A stretch of DNA of 64,000 nucleotides from JANQOH01 sp965201115 (GCA_965201115.1 OZ241745.1:2728001-2792000); one strand, 5' to 3'; positions 25,392 through 33,607 are shown, counted from the first letter of the stretch. The notes: generated by a model from the sequence alone, not told the origin. Translations and numbers: made by a program.

Positions 25392-25772
25392 TCATGCCGG
25401 GGGGCGGGCGGGCTTGAGGCGGATGGCGGGCAGGCGGTTCAGCCGGCCATTGAGGGGATCGATCTCGATCCCCGCGGATTCGAGGGCGGTAACCCCAAGC
25501 AGGGGCTCGGCGTCGTCGTTGCCGAACAGGATGGTCCCGCCGACGGTGTCGCCCATGAACTCGATGTCGGCGGTGGTTATGTCCACCTCGATGCGGCGGC
25601 CGTCCGCCGTTTCGTAAACGCGGCGTCTCTTCGGCCGGAGGCCGATCGCCTTGAGATGCGACCCCGGAACCATGGAGTCCGTGGCGCCGGTCCCGACGAG
25701 AAACAGGCCCTCCCAGAACCTCTCGGGTTCGGCCGGGTTTCGTACGGTCGCGGTAACACAGGTTGCGCCCAT
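25392..25772 (-). CDS. Retropepsin-like aspartic protease homologue lacking the catalytic Asp
   Basis: The 126-residue product matches small clan AA aspartic protease-like proteins of bacteria: FLVGTGATDSMVPGSHLKAI at the active-site loop, then TTADIEFMGDTVGG, then LLGVTALESAGIEIDP. In active members the loop reads DTGAT; here the Asp is Gly (GGG codon), so the protein is probably inactive or binds peptide without cleaving it. GGGGAGG precedes the ATG at 25772. The gene sits between two DUF1640 paralogues, inside the Tad region, with no visible link to pili. Confidence 0.8.
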   Translation of the reverse strand: MGATCVTATVRNPAEPERFWEGLFLVGTGATDSMVPGSHLKAIGLRPKRRRVYETADGRRIEVDITTADIEFMGDTVGGTILFGNDDAEPLLGVTALESAGIEIDPLNGRLNRLPAIRLKPARPPA

Positions 25773-25932
25773 GGCGCGCCTCCCCTTGTGCGCGGGATTC
25801 GGGGAGAGTATATAGCGCGGCTCGATGCGCGGGGGCAAGCCCGGCGGCGCCGGTCATGCGCCCGCCCCGCTTGCGCGGCGGCGGGGGGGCGCGTAATCTC
25901 CGCCGTCGAAACCCCGCCCCCGGAGCCGCGGC

Positions 25933-27075
25933 ATGGCCCCTGTTGCTTTCGATACGCTGAACACCGCCCGCGAGCTCGAGTCCGCCGGCTTCAACGCGCA
26001 GCAGGCCGAAGCCATCACGGCGGTCATGCGCGACGCCGTGTCCGAGGGCATTTCCACCAAGGCCGACATCCAAGCCGTCAGAAACGACATCGCGACCGCG
26101 AAAACCGCCCTGCGGGACGAGATCGGAGAGGCGAAAACCGCCCTGCAGGACGAGATCGGAGAGGCGAAAACCGCCCTGCGGGACGAGATCGGAGAGGCGA
26201 AAGCCGGGCTCGGGGATCGGATCGATCAGGGCGAAGTCGCCTTGGGCGGCAAGATCGACGGCGCCGAAGCACGCCTCGCCGAACGCGATAACGAACTCGC
26301 CGCCAATCTGGGCGGCAAGATCGATGGCGTCGAAACACGCCTCGCCGAACGCGATAACGAACTCGGCGCCAGCTTGGGCGGCAAGATCGATGGCGTCGAA
26401 ACACGCCTCGCCGAACGCGATAACGAACTCGCCGCCAATCTGGGCGACAAGATCGATGGCGTCGAAACACGCCTCGCCAAGCGCAACGACGAACTCGCCG
26501 CCAGTCTGGGCGACAAGATAGATAGCGCCGAAGCACGCCTCGCCGAACGCGATAACGAACTCGGCGCCAGCTTGGGCGACAAGATCGACGGCGTCGAAAC
26601 ACGCCTCGCCAAGCGAGACGATGAACTCGGCGACAAGATCGATGGCGTCGAAGCACGCCTTGCCAAGCGAGACGATGAGCACAGCGCCAGTCTGAGCGAC
26701 AAGATCGACGGCGTCGAAATACGCCTCGCCAAGCGAGACGATGAGCACAGCGCCAGTCTGAGCGACAAGATCGACGGCGTCGAAACACGCCTCGCCAAGC
26801 GAATCGACGACCTCGGCGCGCGAATCGACAAACTCGGCGCCGACCTCGGCGCCCGGGTCGGCAAGCTCGAAACCGGCCTCGCCGAGGTCAAGGCCGACGT
26901 GGCGACGCTCAAAGTCAAGATCGATCGGGACGTGGCAACCAAGGCCGACCTTGCCGTGGTCAATGAGCGCTTGTACCGCATGCTTTGGTGGCTCAGCGGA
27001 GGCATGATCGCGACGCTGGTCGGCATCGGGGGGGTGGTGGCGGCTCTCGTCACGCTGTTCGCCGGCTCAGGCTGA
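25933..27075 (+). CDS. DUF1640-like coiled-coil membrane protein with internal repeats
   Basis: The 380-residue protein has an N-terminal DUF1640-type segment (VAFDTLNTARELESAGFNAQ, STKADIQAVR), three 11-residue units (KTALRDEIGEA, residues 57-89), nine units of about 22 residues (DKIDGVETRLAKRDDE..., residues 106-295), and a C-terminal TM (GGMIATLVGIGGVVAALVTL). This is the plan of CCDC90/DUF1640 proteins: a long trimeric coiled coil with a membrane anchor. The repeats are strongly conserved in DNA, so the coil length probably varies. Function is unknown. It is convergent with the flp genes. Confidence 0.82.
   Translation: MAPVAFDTLNTARELESAGFNAQQAEAITAVMRDAVSEGISTKADIQAVRNDIATAKTALRDEIGEAKTALQDEIGEAKTALRDEIGEAKAGLGDRIDQGEVALGGKIDGAEARLAERDNELAANLGGKIDGVETRLAERDNELGASLGGKIDGVETRLAERDNELAANLGDKIDGVETRLAKRNDELAASLGDKIDSAEARLAERDNELGASLGDKIDGVETRLAKRDDELGDKIDGVEARLAKRDDEHSASLSDKIDGVEIRLAKRDDEHSASLSDKIDGVETRLAKRIDDLGARIDKLGADLGARVGKLETGLAEVKADVATLKVKIDRDVATKADLAVVNERLYRMLWWLSGGMIATLVGIGGVVAALVTLFAGSG
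26248..26817 (+). repeat. 66-bp minisatellite coding for coiled-coil units
   Basis: Nine head-to-tail units encode 22 residues each; the sixth is shortened to 18 residues. Units differ by a few bases (GACAAGATCGATGGCGTCGA is the recurring start). Confidence 0.88.
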
Positions 27076-27174
27076 GCCGGCGCGATCGGGCGCGGCGCCG
27101 GCGGGGGGGGGGCGGCTTGCGCGGCGGCGTTCGCGCGGTTCGATGCGCGGGGGCAAGCCCGGCGCGCGCGCGGG

Positions 27175-27408
27175 TCAGTTGGCGTCGGTGTCGGCCTGCA
27201 CGGGGCCGACATTGTTAACGCCGAACGCGCTTATGTCGCCGCCGATATTCGCGCCGATGGCGGTCTGGAGGTCGTCGCTGAAGGCCACCGCGGCGGCGGC
27301 GGCTCCGATCGCCATCAGGCCGACGAGCATGGCGTATTCCAGCGTCGATACGGCGTCCCCGGCGCGGAGGAAACGCCGCAAGCGCGAGACGAGCGGGCTT
27401 GCCTTCAT
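27175..27408 (-). CDS. Flp-type pilin (copy 2 of the locus)
   Basis: A 77-residue prepilin with leader MKASPLVSRLRRFLRAGDA and core VSTLEYAMLVGLMAIGAAAAAV. The residue before the cut is Ala instead of the usual Gly; the Glu at +5 is kept. The 30-residue tail (SDDLQTAIGANIGGDISAFG...) parallels that of the pilin 86 bp upstream, so the two arose by duplication. It is likely processed by the peptidase at 41052. The lower similarity to the consensus suggests a minor pilin. Confidence 0.9.
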   Translation of the reverse strand: MKASPLVSRLRRFLRAGDAVSTLEYAMLVGLMAIGAAAAAVAFSDDLQTAIGANIGGDISAFGVNNVGPVQADTDAN

Positions 27409-27493
27409 TCCGGCGGTCCCCCTCGCGCGCGGCCGGCGCCGGGAGACGGACGGCGGAAAGCGCCGCCCGCTCCCAACGGCTCCGGACACGCGA

Positions 27494-27724
27494 TCAGTTC
27501 GCGTTGGCGTCGGCGCCCGGATTGGCCACGCCGGTGATGGTGACGTCGTCCACCTGATCGCCGATGTTGGCGATCGCCTGCTGCACGTCATCGCTGAACG
27601 TGACGATGGCGGCGCCGACGGCGGTGGCCACGAGGCCGACCATCATCGCGTATTCCAGCGTGGACACGCCCTGGTCGGCCTTCAGGAAGCGGCGGATGCG
27701 CCGCGGGATCTGCTTCATGGTCAT
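27494..27724 (-). CDS. flp: Flp-type pilin (copy 1, likely main pilin)
   Basis: A 76-residue prepilin: basic leader MTMKQIPRRIRRFLKADQG, cleavage after Gly, then VSTLEYAMMVGLVATAVGAAIVTF with Glu at +5. The tail is soluble and acidic. GAAGG lies 5 nt before the ATG at 27724; an internal ATG at 27718 would remove two residues. It shares its layout with the pilin just downstream. It is the best candidate for the major subunit of the Tad pilus. Confidence 0.93.
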   Translation of the reverse strand: MTMKQIPRRIRRFLKADQGVSTLEYAMMVGLVATAVGAAIVTFSDDVQQAIANIGDQVDDVTITGVANPGADANAN

Positions 27725-27917
27725 GCTGCCTTCTGCCTCCCGGTTCCGGCCGCAGCCGGTATGCCAACGCGCCCCGTTGGCGGGGTTTCCGCTCCGCCTT
27801 GCGCGGCGGAAGCGGGAAAGGGGTTCCGCGCGAACGCGCGGGGATGCGGTTTCCGACCCGCGGGCCGGCCGTATGCATGTAGCATAATTCGGTTCGGCGG
27901 CGCCACGGTCCGCTATC

Positions 27918-29804
27918 CTAATGCGTGCGGCGCAGCGCGACGAGCTGGCGCCCGACGCGGCGGAACGACTCGAGCAGCGCCGCCGAGTCGCTGTTGTTGA
28001 GGAAGGCGTACTCGCCATCCGGGTCCTCGGACTCGCTCGAGCATTCGGTGAGCCGCTCGGCGGTGTATTCGTAGTCCTTGTCGGAGGCGTTCGTCGCGCC
28101 GATGACGTAGATGCGGATGCCCTGGGCCTTGGCGGCGTCGCAGACGCGCGTGCGCTCGGCGTCGGCGTCGGCGCTGCTCTTGTGCGTGTCCTCGCCGTCG
28201 GTGAGCAGCACGATGACCTTCATCACGTTGCCGCTGTCGCCGGCGCCGGGGGCCATGGGGTGCGCGCCGCCGCCCCATACGGCGTTCCACGACGGCGCGA
28301 GCAGCCGCGCCGCCCACTCCAGCCCCTCGACGGAATAGGTCGCGCCCAACCCGGGCATGTGGGCGGCGTTCAGCGCGCCGAGCCAGGTCCGCGCGGCGCC
28401 GATGTCGGCGCGGAGCGGCGCGACGGCCGCCGGGTCCGTGCCGGAACAGGGCTGCTGCGGCCGCAGCCGATACCGGAACGGATGGGTCGATTGCGCGCCC
28501 GCCACGGGCTTGAAGCAAAAGCGCTGCCGCGCCGACCGGCACTCGTACCCGAGCGAGCGCTCGTTCGGAAACCGCTCCCAGCCGCGGTCGATCTGCGCGG
28601 AATAATAGAACTTGCGGAAGGGCGAATCTCCCGGCAGGGCGAGCACGCCGGGGGCCGTTCCGCCGTCCGCCGCCTCGCGCCGGTCGAGGCACCCCACCCA
28701 CGCCTCGGGCTGAGTAGCGGGCAGCGTTTCGGTCGTACTGCGCCGCTCCTCCCCGTCCATGTACGCGAACGGATAGACGCGCTCGCCGGCGGGGTAGGCC
28801 GCCCAGCCGTTGGCCTCCCACCGCGTGCGCTCGGCGGCGCCCAGCCGCACGCGGTAGTGCCACGGAACGAAGCCGACCGCCACGGGCAGGGGATCGGCCG
28901 CGGCCTCGGCTTCGGCATCGTCGTCGGCGTCATCCGCTTCGTCCGCATCGGCGCCGGCATCGTCGCCGGCGGCGGCGTCATCTTCCGCGCCGCCTTCGGT
29001 TTCGGTCTCGTCCTCGTCGTCGGCGTTCGCGCCCGCGCCGGTCGCGATGCGGTCGAGCACGTTCAGGATTTCCCCGGCGCCGCATTTCACGATCGCCATG
29101 CGGCTCGCGTTTTCGGGCGGCGGGCATGCGCTTGCGTTGGTCAGCCCCTGCCCGCCGGAGATCGTTTTCCGCATCGACGGCGTGACGTCGATGGCGAACA
29201 CCAGTTCGATCGCCGCCAGCTGGAGGGCCTCGACGCCCGATCCGACCTTGATGACGCCGTCCCAAATGTCGTCGTCGTCATCGCTTGCGGAGTCATCGCC
29301 ATCATCGCTGTCGCCATCGCCATCATCGCCGCCGCCGCCGGACGAGGAGGGGAGCAGCCGCGCGAGCAGCGTGCCGCCCATGTCGGCCTCGGCCGTCACG
29401 CTCACCGTGCCCGCGGCGCGGTTGGCCGCGGCGTTTACGGCGAGGGTATCCTGCGCCTCCTGGCGCGCGCCCTGCGGCAGGTTGGGCAGCAGGTTGAGCA
29501 GCACATACCGGCGCGCGAGAGCATCCAGCGCGGTATCGACGTCGGCGTCGGACATTGTGTCGGGCAGCGCGCCGAGCCTTTGCGTCGCCGCCATCGCGGC
29601 GGATTCGGAGGCCGCCTTGAGGAGGTCGCGCTTGCCGACGATCCAGACGTGATCGCCGATCAGGGCCACTCCGCCGACGACTCCGACCGCGAGCAGCGCC
29701 GCCGTAACCGCCGTCGCGCCGCCGCGCGCGGAGCTCAGGAACATCCGGGCGCGCCGGCCTCTCCGCGCGGCCGCGCGCGCGGATTGCAGGAACCGCGGCA
29801 ACAT
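27918..29804 (-). CDS. TadG-like pilus protein with vWA domain and acidic insert
   Basis: The 628-residue protein begins with a membrane anchor of the TadE/TadG type (GGATAVTAALLAVGVVGGVALIGD). It then has an Asp/Gly/Ser-rich spacer, the start of a von Willebrand A domain (LVFAIDVTPSMRKT, MIDAS-like), a second highly acidic insert (about residues 275-320), and the rest of the vWA domain (VIVLLTDGEDTHKSSADA, IRIYVIGATNASD). Such proteins sit at the pilus base or tip and may bind surfaces. Its ATG overlaps the TadE-like stop by one base (TGATG). The acidic stretches split the vWA domain, which is uncommon. Confidence 0.87.
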   Translation of the reverse strand: MLPRFLQSARAAARRGRRARMFLSSARGGATAVTAALLAVGVVGGVALIGDHVWIVGKRDLLKAASESAAMAATQRLGALPDTMSDADVDTALDALARRYVLLNLLPNLPQGARQEAQDTLAVNAAANRAAGTVSVTAEADMGGTLLARLLPSSSGGGGDDGDGDSDDGDDSASDDDDDIWDGVIKVGSGVEALQLAAIELVFAIDVTPSMRKTISGGQGLTNASACPPPENASRMAIVKCGAGEILNVLDRIATGAGANADDEDETETEGGAEDDAAAGDDAGADADEADDADDDAEAEAAADPLPVAVGFVPWHYRVRLGAAERTRWEANGWAAYPAGERVYPFAYMDGEERRSTTETLPATQPEAWVGCLDRREAADGGTAPGVLALPGDSPFRKFYYSAQIDRGWERFPNERSLGYECRSARQRFCFKPVAGAQSTHPFRYRLRPQQPCSGTDPAAVAPLRADIGAARTWLGALNAAHMPGLGATYSVEGLEWAARLLAPSWNAVWGGGAHPMAPGAGDSGNVMKVIVLLTDGEDTHKSSADADAERTRVCDAAKAQGIRIYVIGATNASDKDYEYTAERLTECSSESEDPDGEYAFLNNSDSAALLESFRRVGRQLVALRRTH

Positions 29805-30661
29805 CACGCGCCGGCCCCCGGCCCGCCGCCGGAGACGCTTCCCCCGCCGCCCGCCGTATTGCCGGGAGCGTTGCCGCCGCCCGCCGTATTGCCGCCGCCG
29901 CCCGAGGCCTCGCCCCCGCCGCCCGGCGTATTGCCCCCGCCGCCGCCGCTTGGGGCGGCGGGGCGCGCCGGCTGCGCGGGCCCCGCATGGGGGGCGCGCG
30001 CCGGCAGCGCGTACAGCCCGTATATGCCGCCCTCGTAGATCCCGCCGTCGAGGAGGCGCTGCGACAGCGCGCCCTCGGCGTCGAGCCGCGCGCAAACTTC
30101 CACGGCGACGAGGAGGTCGCCCGACGCGAGCGTCGCGGCGCCCGTATTGCCGGCGCCGCCGGTAAACTCGTCGGGCAGCGTGGCGGCCGCGCCCGCGGCG
30201 CCGAAGCGGTCGCACCATGGCGTGGCCAGGAGCGCGGTCGTTACGTCGGCGTCGCCGAAGCGGATGGTATCGGCCCACTCCACCGTCGCCGCGGGCAGCG
30301 GGTCGCCGGCGGCCTGGCGAATCGCCTTGACCACGAACACGACATCGGCGGAACGCTTGAGCTCGGCGTCGCGCAGGTATTCGCCCAGCGCGTCCATCTG
30401 CGCGCCGTCGGGGGCGGTTTCGCCGGAGACGTAGTCGGCCATGGCGGCGGCCATGCGCATGGCCGCCGTTCCCGCGTCGATACGCACATACAGGTCGAAC
30501 CCCGCGGTCGCTATCGAGAGCAGGGCGACCGTGCCGAGCGCGAGTTCGATGCCCGCCGCGCCGCGCCGTTGGCGCGCGAACGCCCGCAGGCGGCGCCATG
30601 CGGCCCCGCCCGCGCGGCGCCGCGGGGCGCGATGTCGGCGGGCAGGCGCGGTCATCGTCAT
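29804..30661 (-). CDS. TadE-like minor pilin with Gly-rich tail
   Basis: A 285-residue protein with the TadE hallmark RRGAAGIELALGTVALLSIA: a pseudopilin-like cleavage region and Glu followed by a hydrophobic helix. The soluble domain carries two cysteines (WCDRF, VEVCARL). The last 50 residues are Gly/Asn/Ala repeats (GGGNTAGGGNAPGNTAGGGG), likely a flexible extension. The ATG at 30661 begins MTMTAPARR; other in-frame ATGs lie close by. It is followed by TadG with overlapping stop and start. Confidence 0.86.
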   Translation of the reverse strand: MTMTAPARRHRAPRRRAGGAAWRRLRAFARQRRGAAGIELALGTVALLSIATAGFDLYVRIDAGTAAMRMAAAMADYVSGETAPDGAQMDALGEYLRDAELKRSADVVFVVKAIRQAAGDPLPAATVEWADTIRFGDADVTTALLATPWCDRFGAAGAAATLPDEFTGGAGNTGAATLASGDLLVAVEVCARLDAEGALSQRLLDGGIYEGGIYGLYALPARAPHAGPAQPARPAAPSGGGGGNTPGGGGEASGGGGNTAGGGNAPGNTAGGGGSVSGGGPGAGA

Positions 30662-30687
30662 CGCGCGTTGCCCGCCGGCGTTTGCGG

Positions 30688-30745
30688 GGATTGAGACGTG
30701 CGGGCGAGACGCGCGGGCGCCCAGGAAGTCGCGCCTGCGGGCCGG
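30688..30745. repeat. Class B REP-like element between the two TadE-like genes
   Basis: GTGCGGGCGAGACGCGCGGGC followed by the AAGTCGCGCC-tgc-GGGC arm. It is a degraded class B unit in the 88-bp gap. Confidence 0.65.
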
Positions 30746-30749
30746 GGCA

Positions 30750-31463
30750 TCAGATGCGCTCGTTGCGGGCGATGCCGACGGCTACGAAGGCGCCCGAATC
30801 GGCGGCCTCCGGCGTTTCCGCGGCGTCCGCGTCCGCATTGTCCGAATCGGCGCTCGAATCGGCGGGGTCCGGGGTTTCCGGCGTGTCGGCCGCGTTCGCG
30901 TTCGCGTTGTCCGAATCGACGCTCGAATCGGCGTCGGCATCGCCGGCATCGGGCTCCGGGTCGGCGGCGGCGGCGCGCGCGAGCCACGAGAACACGGGCG
31001 GCGTCCACGAAATCTTCACCGCCACGATGTCGCCGTCCTCGCCGCCGATGGTTCCGCCCGCGGCGCGCGGCGTCTCGTCGCGCAGGGCGGCGGGGTTCTC
31101 GTAAGTCTCTATCGCGACGGTCCAGGCGCCTGTGCAGGTTTCGCCGGCGCCGAGCGCCAGTTCGCGGCGAATCGCGTTGCACGCCACCGTATCGAGCGCC
31201 GCCGCGCTCGCCGGGGCCGACGGCAAAAGCGCGATCGCGCGGGCCGCGGCGCGCGCCGCGCGCTCCAGCCGATCGGCCTGAAACGCCGTCGAAACGATCT
31301 GCATCAGCGCGGCGAAAAACAACGCGGCGAAGGTAATCGAGATCGCCGCCTCGAGCGCGGCCACGGCGCGCGCTCCGCCCGCGAAACGGCCGGCGGCGCG
31401 CGCAATGCCGCTTCCGAACGCCCCCCCGCCGGGCCTCGCTCCATGCCTCGCCGCGTCGAACAT
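30750..31463 (-). CDS. TadE-like minor pilin with acidic repeats
   Basis: The 237-residue product has the TadE-type segment AVAALEAAISITFAALFFAALMQI (conserved Glu at the start of the hydrophobic helix), two cysteines (VACNAI, ETCTGAW) and a C-terminal low-complexity stretch rich in Asp, Ala and Ser (DSDNANANAADTPETPDPAD...). It heads the pilin/TadE/TadG group. Its ATG is about 100 bp from the LysR gene on the other strand, so the AT-rich gap serves both directions. Identification rests on the N-terminal helix and context. Confidence 0.84.
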   Translation of the reverse strand: MFDAARHGARPGGGAFGSGIARAAGRFAGGARAVAALEAAISITFAALFFAALMQIVSTAFQADRLERAARAAARAIALLPSAPASAAALDTVACNAIRRELALGAGETCTGAWTVAIETYENPAALRDETPRAAGGTIGGEDGDIVAVKISWTPPVFSWLARAAAADPEPDAGDADADSSVDSDNANANAADTPETPDPADSSADSDNADADAAETPEAADSGAFVAVGIARNERI

Positions 31464-31510
31464 GACGGTTCGATTACCTTGCCGGAATGCCGTACACTAG
31501 CGGCCGGGAA

Positions 31511-31541
31511 TTATAGTGTATATAAATCACGAAAACGTGAT
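31511..31541. promoter_or_regulatory. AT-rich divergent control region with two palindromes
   Basis: TTATA-gtgta-TATAA (31511-31525) contains the T-N11-A form seen in LysR-family operators. It is followed by ATCACG-aaaa-CGTGAT (31526-31541), a perfect 6-bp palindrome. They lie between the divergent TadE-like gene and the LysR gene in the most AT-rich spot of the region. Autoregulation by the LysR protein, and control of the pilus genes, are plausible but inferred. Confidence 0.55.
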
Positions 31542-31549
31542 GACAGCAC

Positions 31550-31562
31550 GGGGGGGGGGGGG
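31550..31562 (+). repeat. Run of 13 G at the LysR start
   Basis: A homopolymer of 13 G ends 2 nt before the GTG start of the LysR gene. An ATG at 31540 just before the run is out of frame with LysR by one base; loss of one G would join them. Confidence 0.9.
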
Positions 31563-31564
31563 CT

Positions 31565-32500
31565 GTGGGGTTCGACGCCGATCTCTGGCTGCACCGGGGC
31601 GACCGGCTGAAGCAGCTGCGCGCGTTTTGCTACTCGGCGGAGCTGAGCAGCATGTCGAAAGCCGCCGACAGGCTGGCGCTCAGCCAGCCCGCCGTATCGC
31701 AACAGATACGCGCGCTGGAGACCGACGTCGCCGACAAGCTGTTCGAACGGCGCGGGCCGAAAATCGCGCTGACCCCGGCGGGCGAAAGCCTCTACAAGGT
31801 CGCCATGCCGCTGGTGCGGGGCATCGACGGGCTGCCCAACGCCTTCGTCGAGGAGCTTACCCACGCCGAGACCGGGGAAATCCACGTCGCGGCGGGGATG
31901 ACCGCCACCGTGTTCATCCTGCCCGAACGCCTGCGGGCGTATCGCGAGAAGCACCCCGGGGTGACCGTGCGCGTCACCTCGTGCGAACCGGGCAAGGGGC
32001 TGGCGCTGATCCGGTCGCGCGAGGCGGATCTCGGGATCGGCGCCATGTCGGCCGTGCCCGACGACCTCGCGTTCCACGCATTCGTCTCGAGCCGGCTGGT
32101 CTGCATCGCGCCCACCGACCACCCGCTGGCGAACGCCGAGACGATGACGGCGGCGGATGTGTCGCGGCACCCCGTCGTGCTGCCGGCGCGCGGCAGCCAC
32201 TCGCGAACGACCATCGAGATGGCCGCGCGGCATTTCGGCTGCACGCTCGAGGCGGCGGTGGAGGTCAACGGCTGGAGCGTGATCAAGCGCTATGTGGAGG
32301 CCGGGCTGGGCATGGCGTTCGTGCCCGACATGTGCCTCGCGCCGTTCGACCGCGTTCGCACAATCCCGTTCGAGACGCGCATATCGGAGTGGATCCGCAA
32401 CCGCGACTACGGGCTCATCGTCCGGCGCGGGCGCCCCCTCTCCCGCGCCGCCCGCCGCTTCGCGCAGTCCCTGGCGCCGGGCTTCCGCCCCGACGAATGA
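31565..32500 (+). CDS. LysR-family transcriptional regulator, CysB-like
   Basis: The 311-residue protein has the N-terminal winged helix-turn-helix (MSKAADRLALSQPAVSQQI, about residues 29-47) and a PBP2-type effector domain (VTVRVTSCEPGKGLALI, EADLGIGAMS). The effector half resembles CysB/Cbl-type regulators of sulfur or organosulfur metabolism, though target genes are not evident. The GTG start at 31565 directly follows a 13-G tract, which may also serve as the ribosome site. With one G fewer, translation from the ATG at 31540 would give a 9-residue longer protein. It faces away from the pilus genes. Confidence 0.88.
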   Translation: MGFDADLWLHRGDRLKQLRAFCYSAELSSMSKAADRLALSQPAVSQQIRALETDVADKLFERRGPKIALTPAGESLYKVAMPLVRGIDGLPNAFVEELTHAETGEIHVAAGMTATVFILPERLRAYREKHPGVTVRVTSCEPGKGLALIRSREADLGIGAMSAVPDDLAFHAFVSSRLVCIAPTDHPLANAETMTAADVSRHPVVLPARGSHSRTTIEMAARHFGCTLEAAVEVNGWSVIKRYVEAGLGMAFVPDMCLAPFDRVRTIPFETRISEWIRNRDYGLIVRRGRPLSRAARRFAQSLAPGFRPDE

Positions 32501-32551
32501 CGGCGCGCCGGTATCGATTCGTTTCCCCGGCGCGCGGCGCCGTGTGCTAAG

Positions 32552-33607
32552 ATGACGGCCATGCGCGAGATACACGACGCCACGTTTAAGCGCCTGTTCG
32601 ACCACGGGCGGGCGGTCGTGGACCTGCTCACGGGGTTCGTGCGGCTGGCGCTGGGGCCGGCGTTCGATGTCTCCCGCCTCGACTTCGCCAGCCTCGAACC
32701 GGCGCCGGCGGAGTACGTGGACGAGGATCTGCGGCAGACACGGGGCGACCGCGTGTGGCGCCTGCGCTACCGCGCCGCCGACGGCACGACCGGCTGGGTG
32801 TATCTGCTGGTCATGCTCGAGTTTCAGTCGTCGGTCGATACCGACATGGCGCTGCGGGTGCATGGCTATACGGGCCAGCTGTATGCGCGGCTTCGGCGGG
32901 AGGACCGCAAGGGGCCGCTTCCGCCGGTTCTGCCGATTGTCATATACAACGGTCGTGCGCATTGGTCTGCGGCGCGGAACATTCGCGATGCGATAGCGCC
33001 CGCGGGGGCCGCGCTGGAGCGTTTCCAGCCCCGGCAGGACTATTTGCTGCTTGACGTTCATCGCCTGCAACCGGAGGATTTGCCCGAGGACAACGTTGTG
33101 TCGGCGCGGGTTGCGCTCGAGCATGGCGATCCGGAGGCTGTGTTGGGCGTTGTCGAGTCGTTGCGGCGCGCGCTTGCGGGTCCCGAGCATGCGGAGTTGC
33201 GGCGCGCGTTCGGGGCGACGCTCCGTCACATGCTGGAGGCGAACCGCTTCGGGGCTTCGGACGGCGCGCTGGCGGAGCGTTTGAGGCGGGTCGGGGATTT
33301 GGAGGATTTGGGCGCGATGGAAACATTGTTTGCGGAACGGCTTGACGAGTGGATGGCCGAGCGCGAGGCGCGCGGTCTTGAGCGCGGCGCATCGCGCGAG
33401 CGGACGCTCGGTCTTGAGCGCGAGCGCGCGCTTCTGGCGCGGCAGGCGGGCCGCAAGTTCGGGGCGGACGCGGCTTCGCGCCTGTCGGCCGCGGTCGCGG
33501 GCGTGGAGGATCCGGATCGGCTCGAGGAGGTCGGCGACGCGGTGATCGTGTGCGCGACCGGCGCCGAGTTCCTGGCGCGCGCCGAGGAAATCGCCCGGCG
33601 CCGCTGA
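32552..33607 (+). CDS. Rpn/PD-(D/E)XK nuclease-family protein, copy 1
   Basis: This 351-residue protein belongs to the Rpn (recombination-promoting nuclease, PF04754-like) family. Visible are HDATFKRLF at the N-terminus, an Asp-containing segment DEDLRQTRGDRVWRLRYR, and LLVMLEFQSSVDTDMALRVHGY with the ExQ motif of the PD-(D/E)XK core. PIVIYNGRAHWSA follows. A C-terminal DUF4351-like end (RKFGADAASRLSAAV) comes after a short charged linker. E. coli RpnA shows DNA endonuclease activity in this family. It starts 51 nt after the LysR stop. Shared starts are MTAM and MREIH; which is used is unclear. Confidence 0.88.
   Translation: MTAMREIHDATFKRLFDHGRAVVDLLTGFVRLALGPAFDVSRLDFASLEPAPAEYVDEDLRQTRGDRVWRLRYRAADGTTGWVYLLVMLEFQSSVDTDMALRVHGYTGQLYARLRREDRKGPLPPVLPIVIYNGRAHWSAARNIRDAIAPAGAALERFQPRQDYLLLDVHRLQPEDLPEDNVVSARVALEHGDPEAVLGVVESLRRALAGPEHAELRRAFGATLRHMLEANRFGASDGALAERLRRVGDLEDLGAMETLFAERLDEWMAEREARGLERGASRERTLGLERERALLARQAGRKFGADAASRLSAAVAGVEDPDRLEEVGDAVIVCATGAEFLARAEEIARRR

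Noticed and set aside
24756..26291. Plus-strand 511-codon frame across the REP array and retropepsin gene
   Set aside because: It combines repeat sequence with antisense of the retropepsin gene and an out-of-frame part of the DUF1640 gene.
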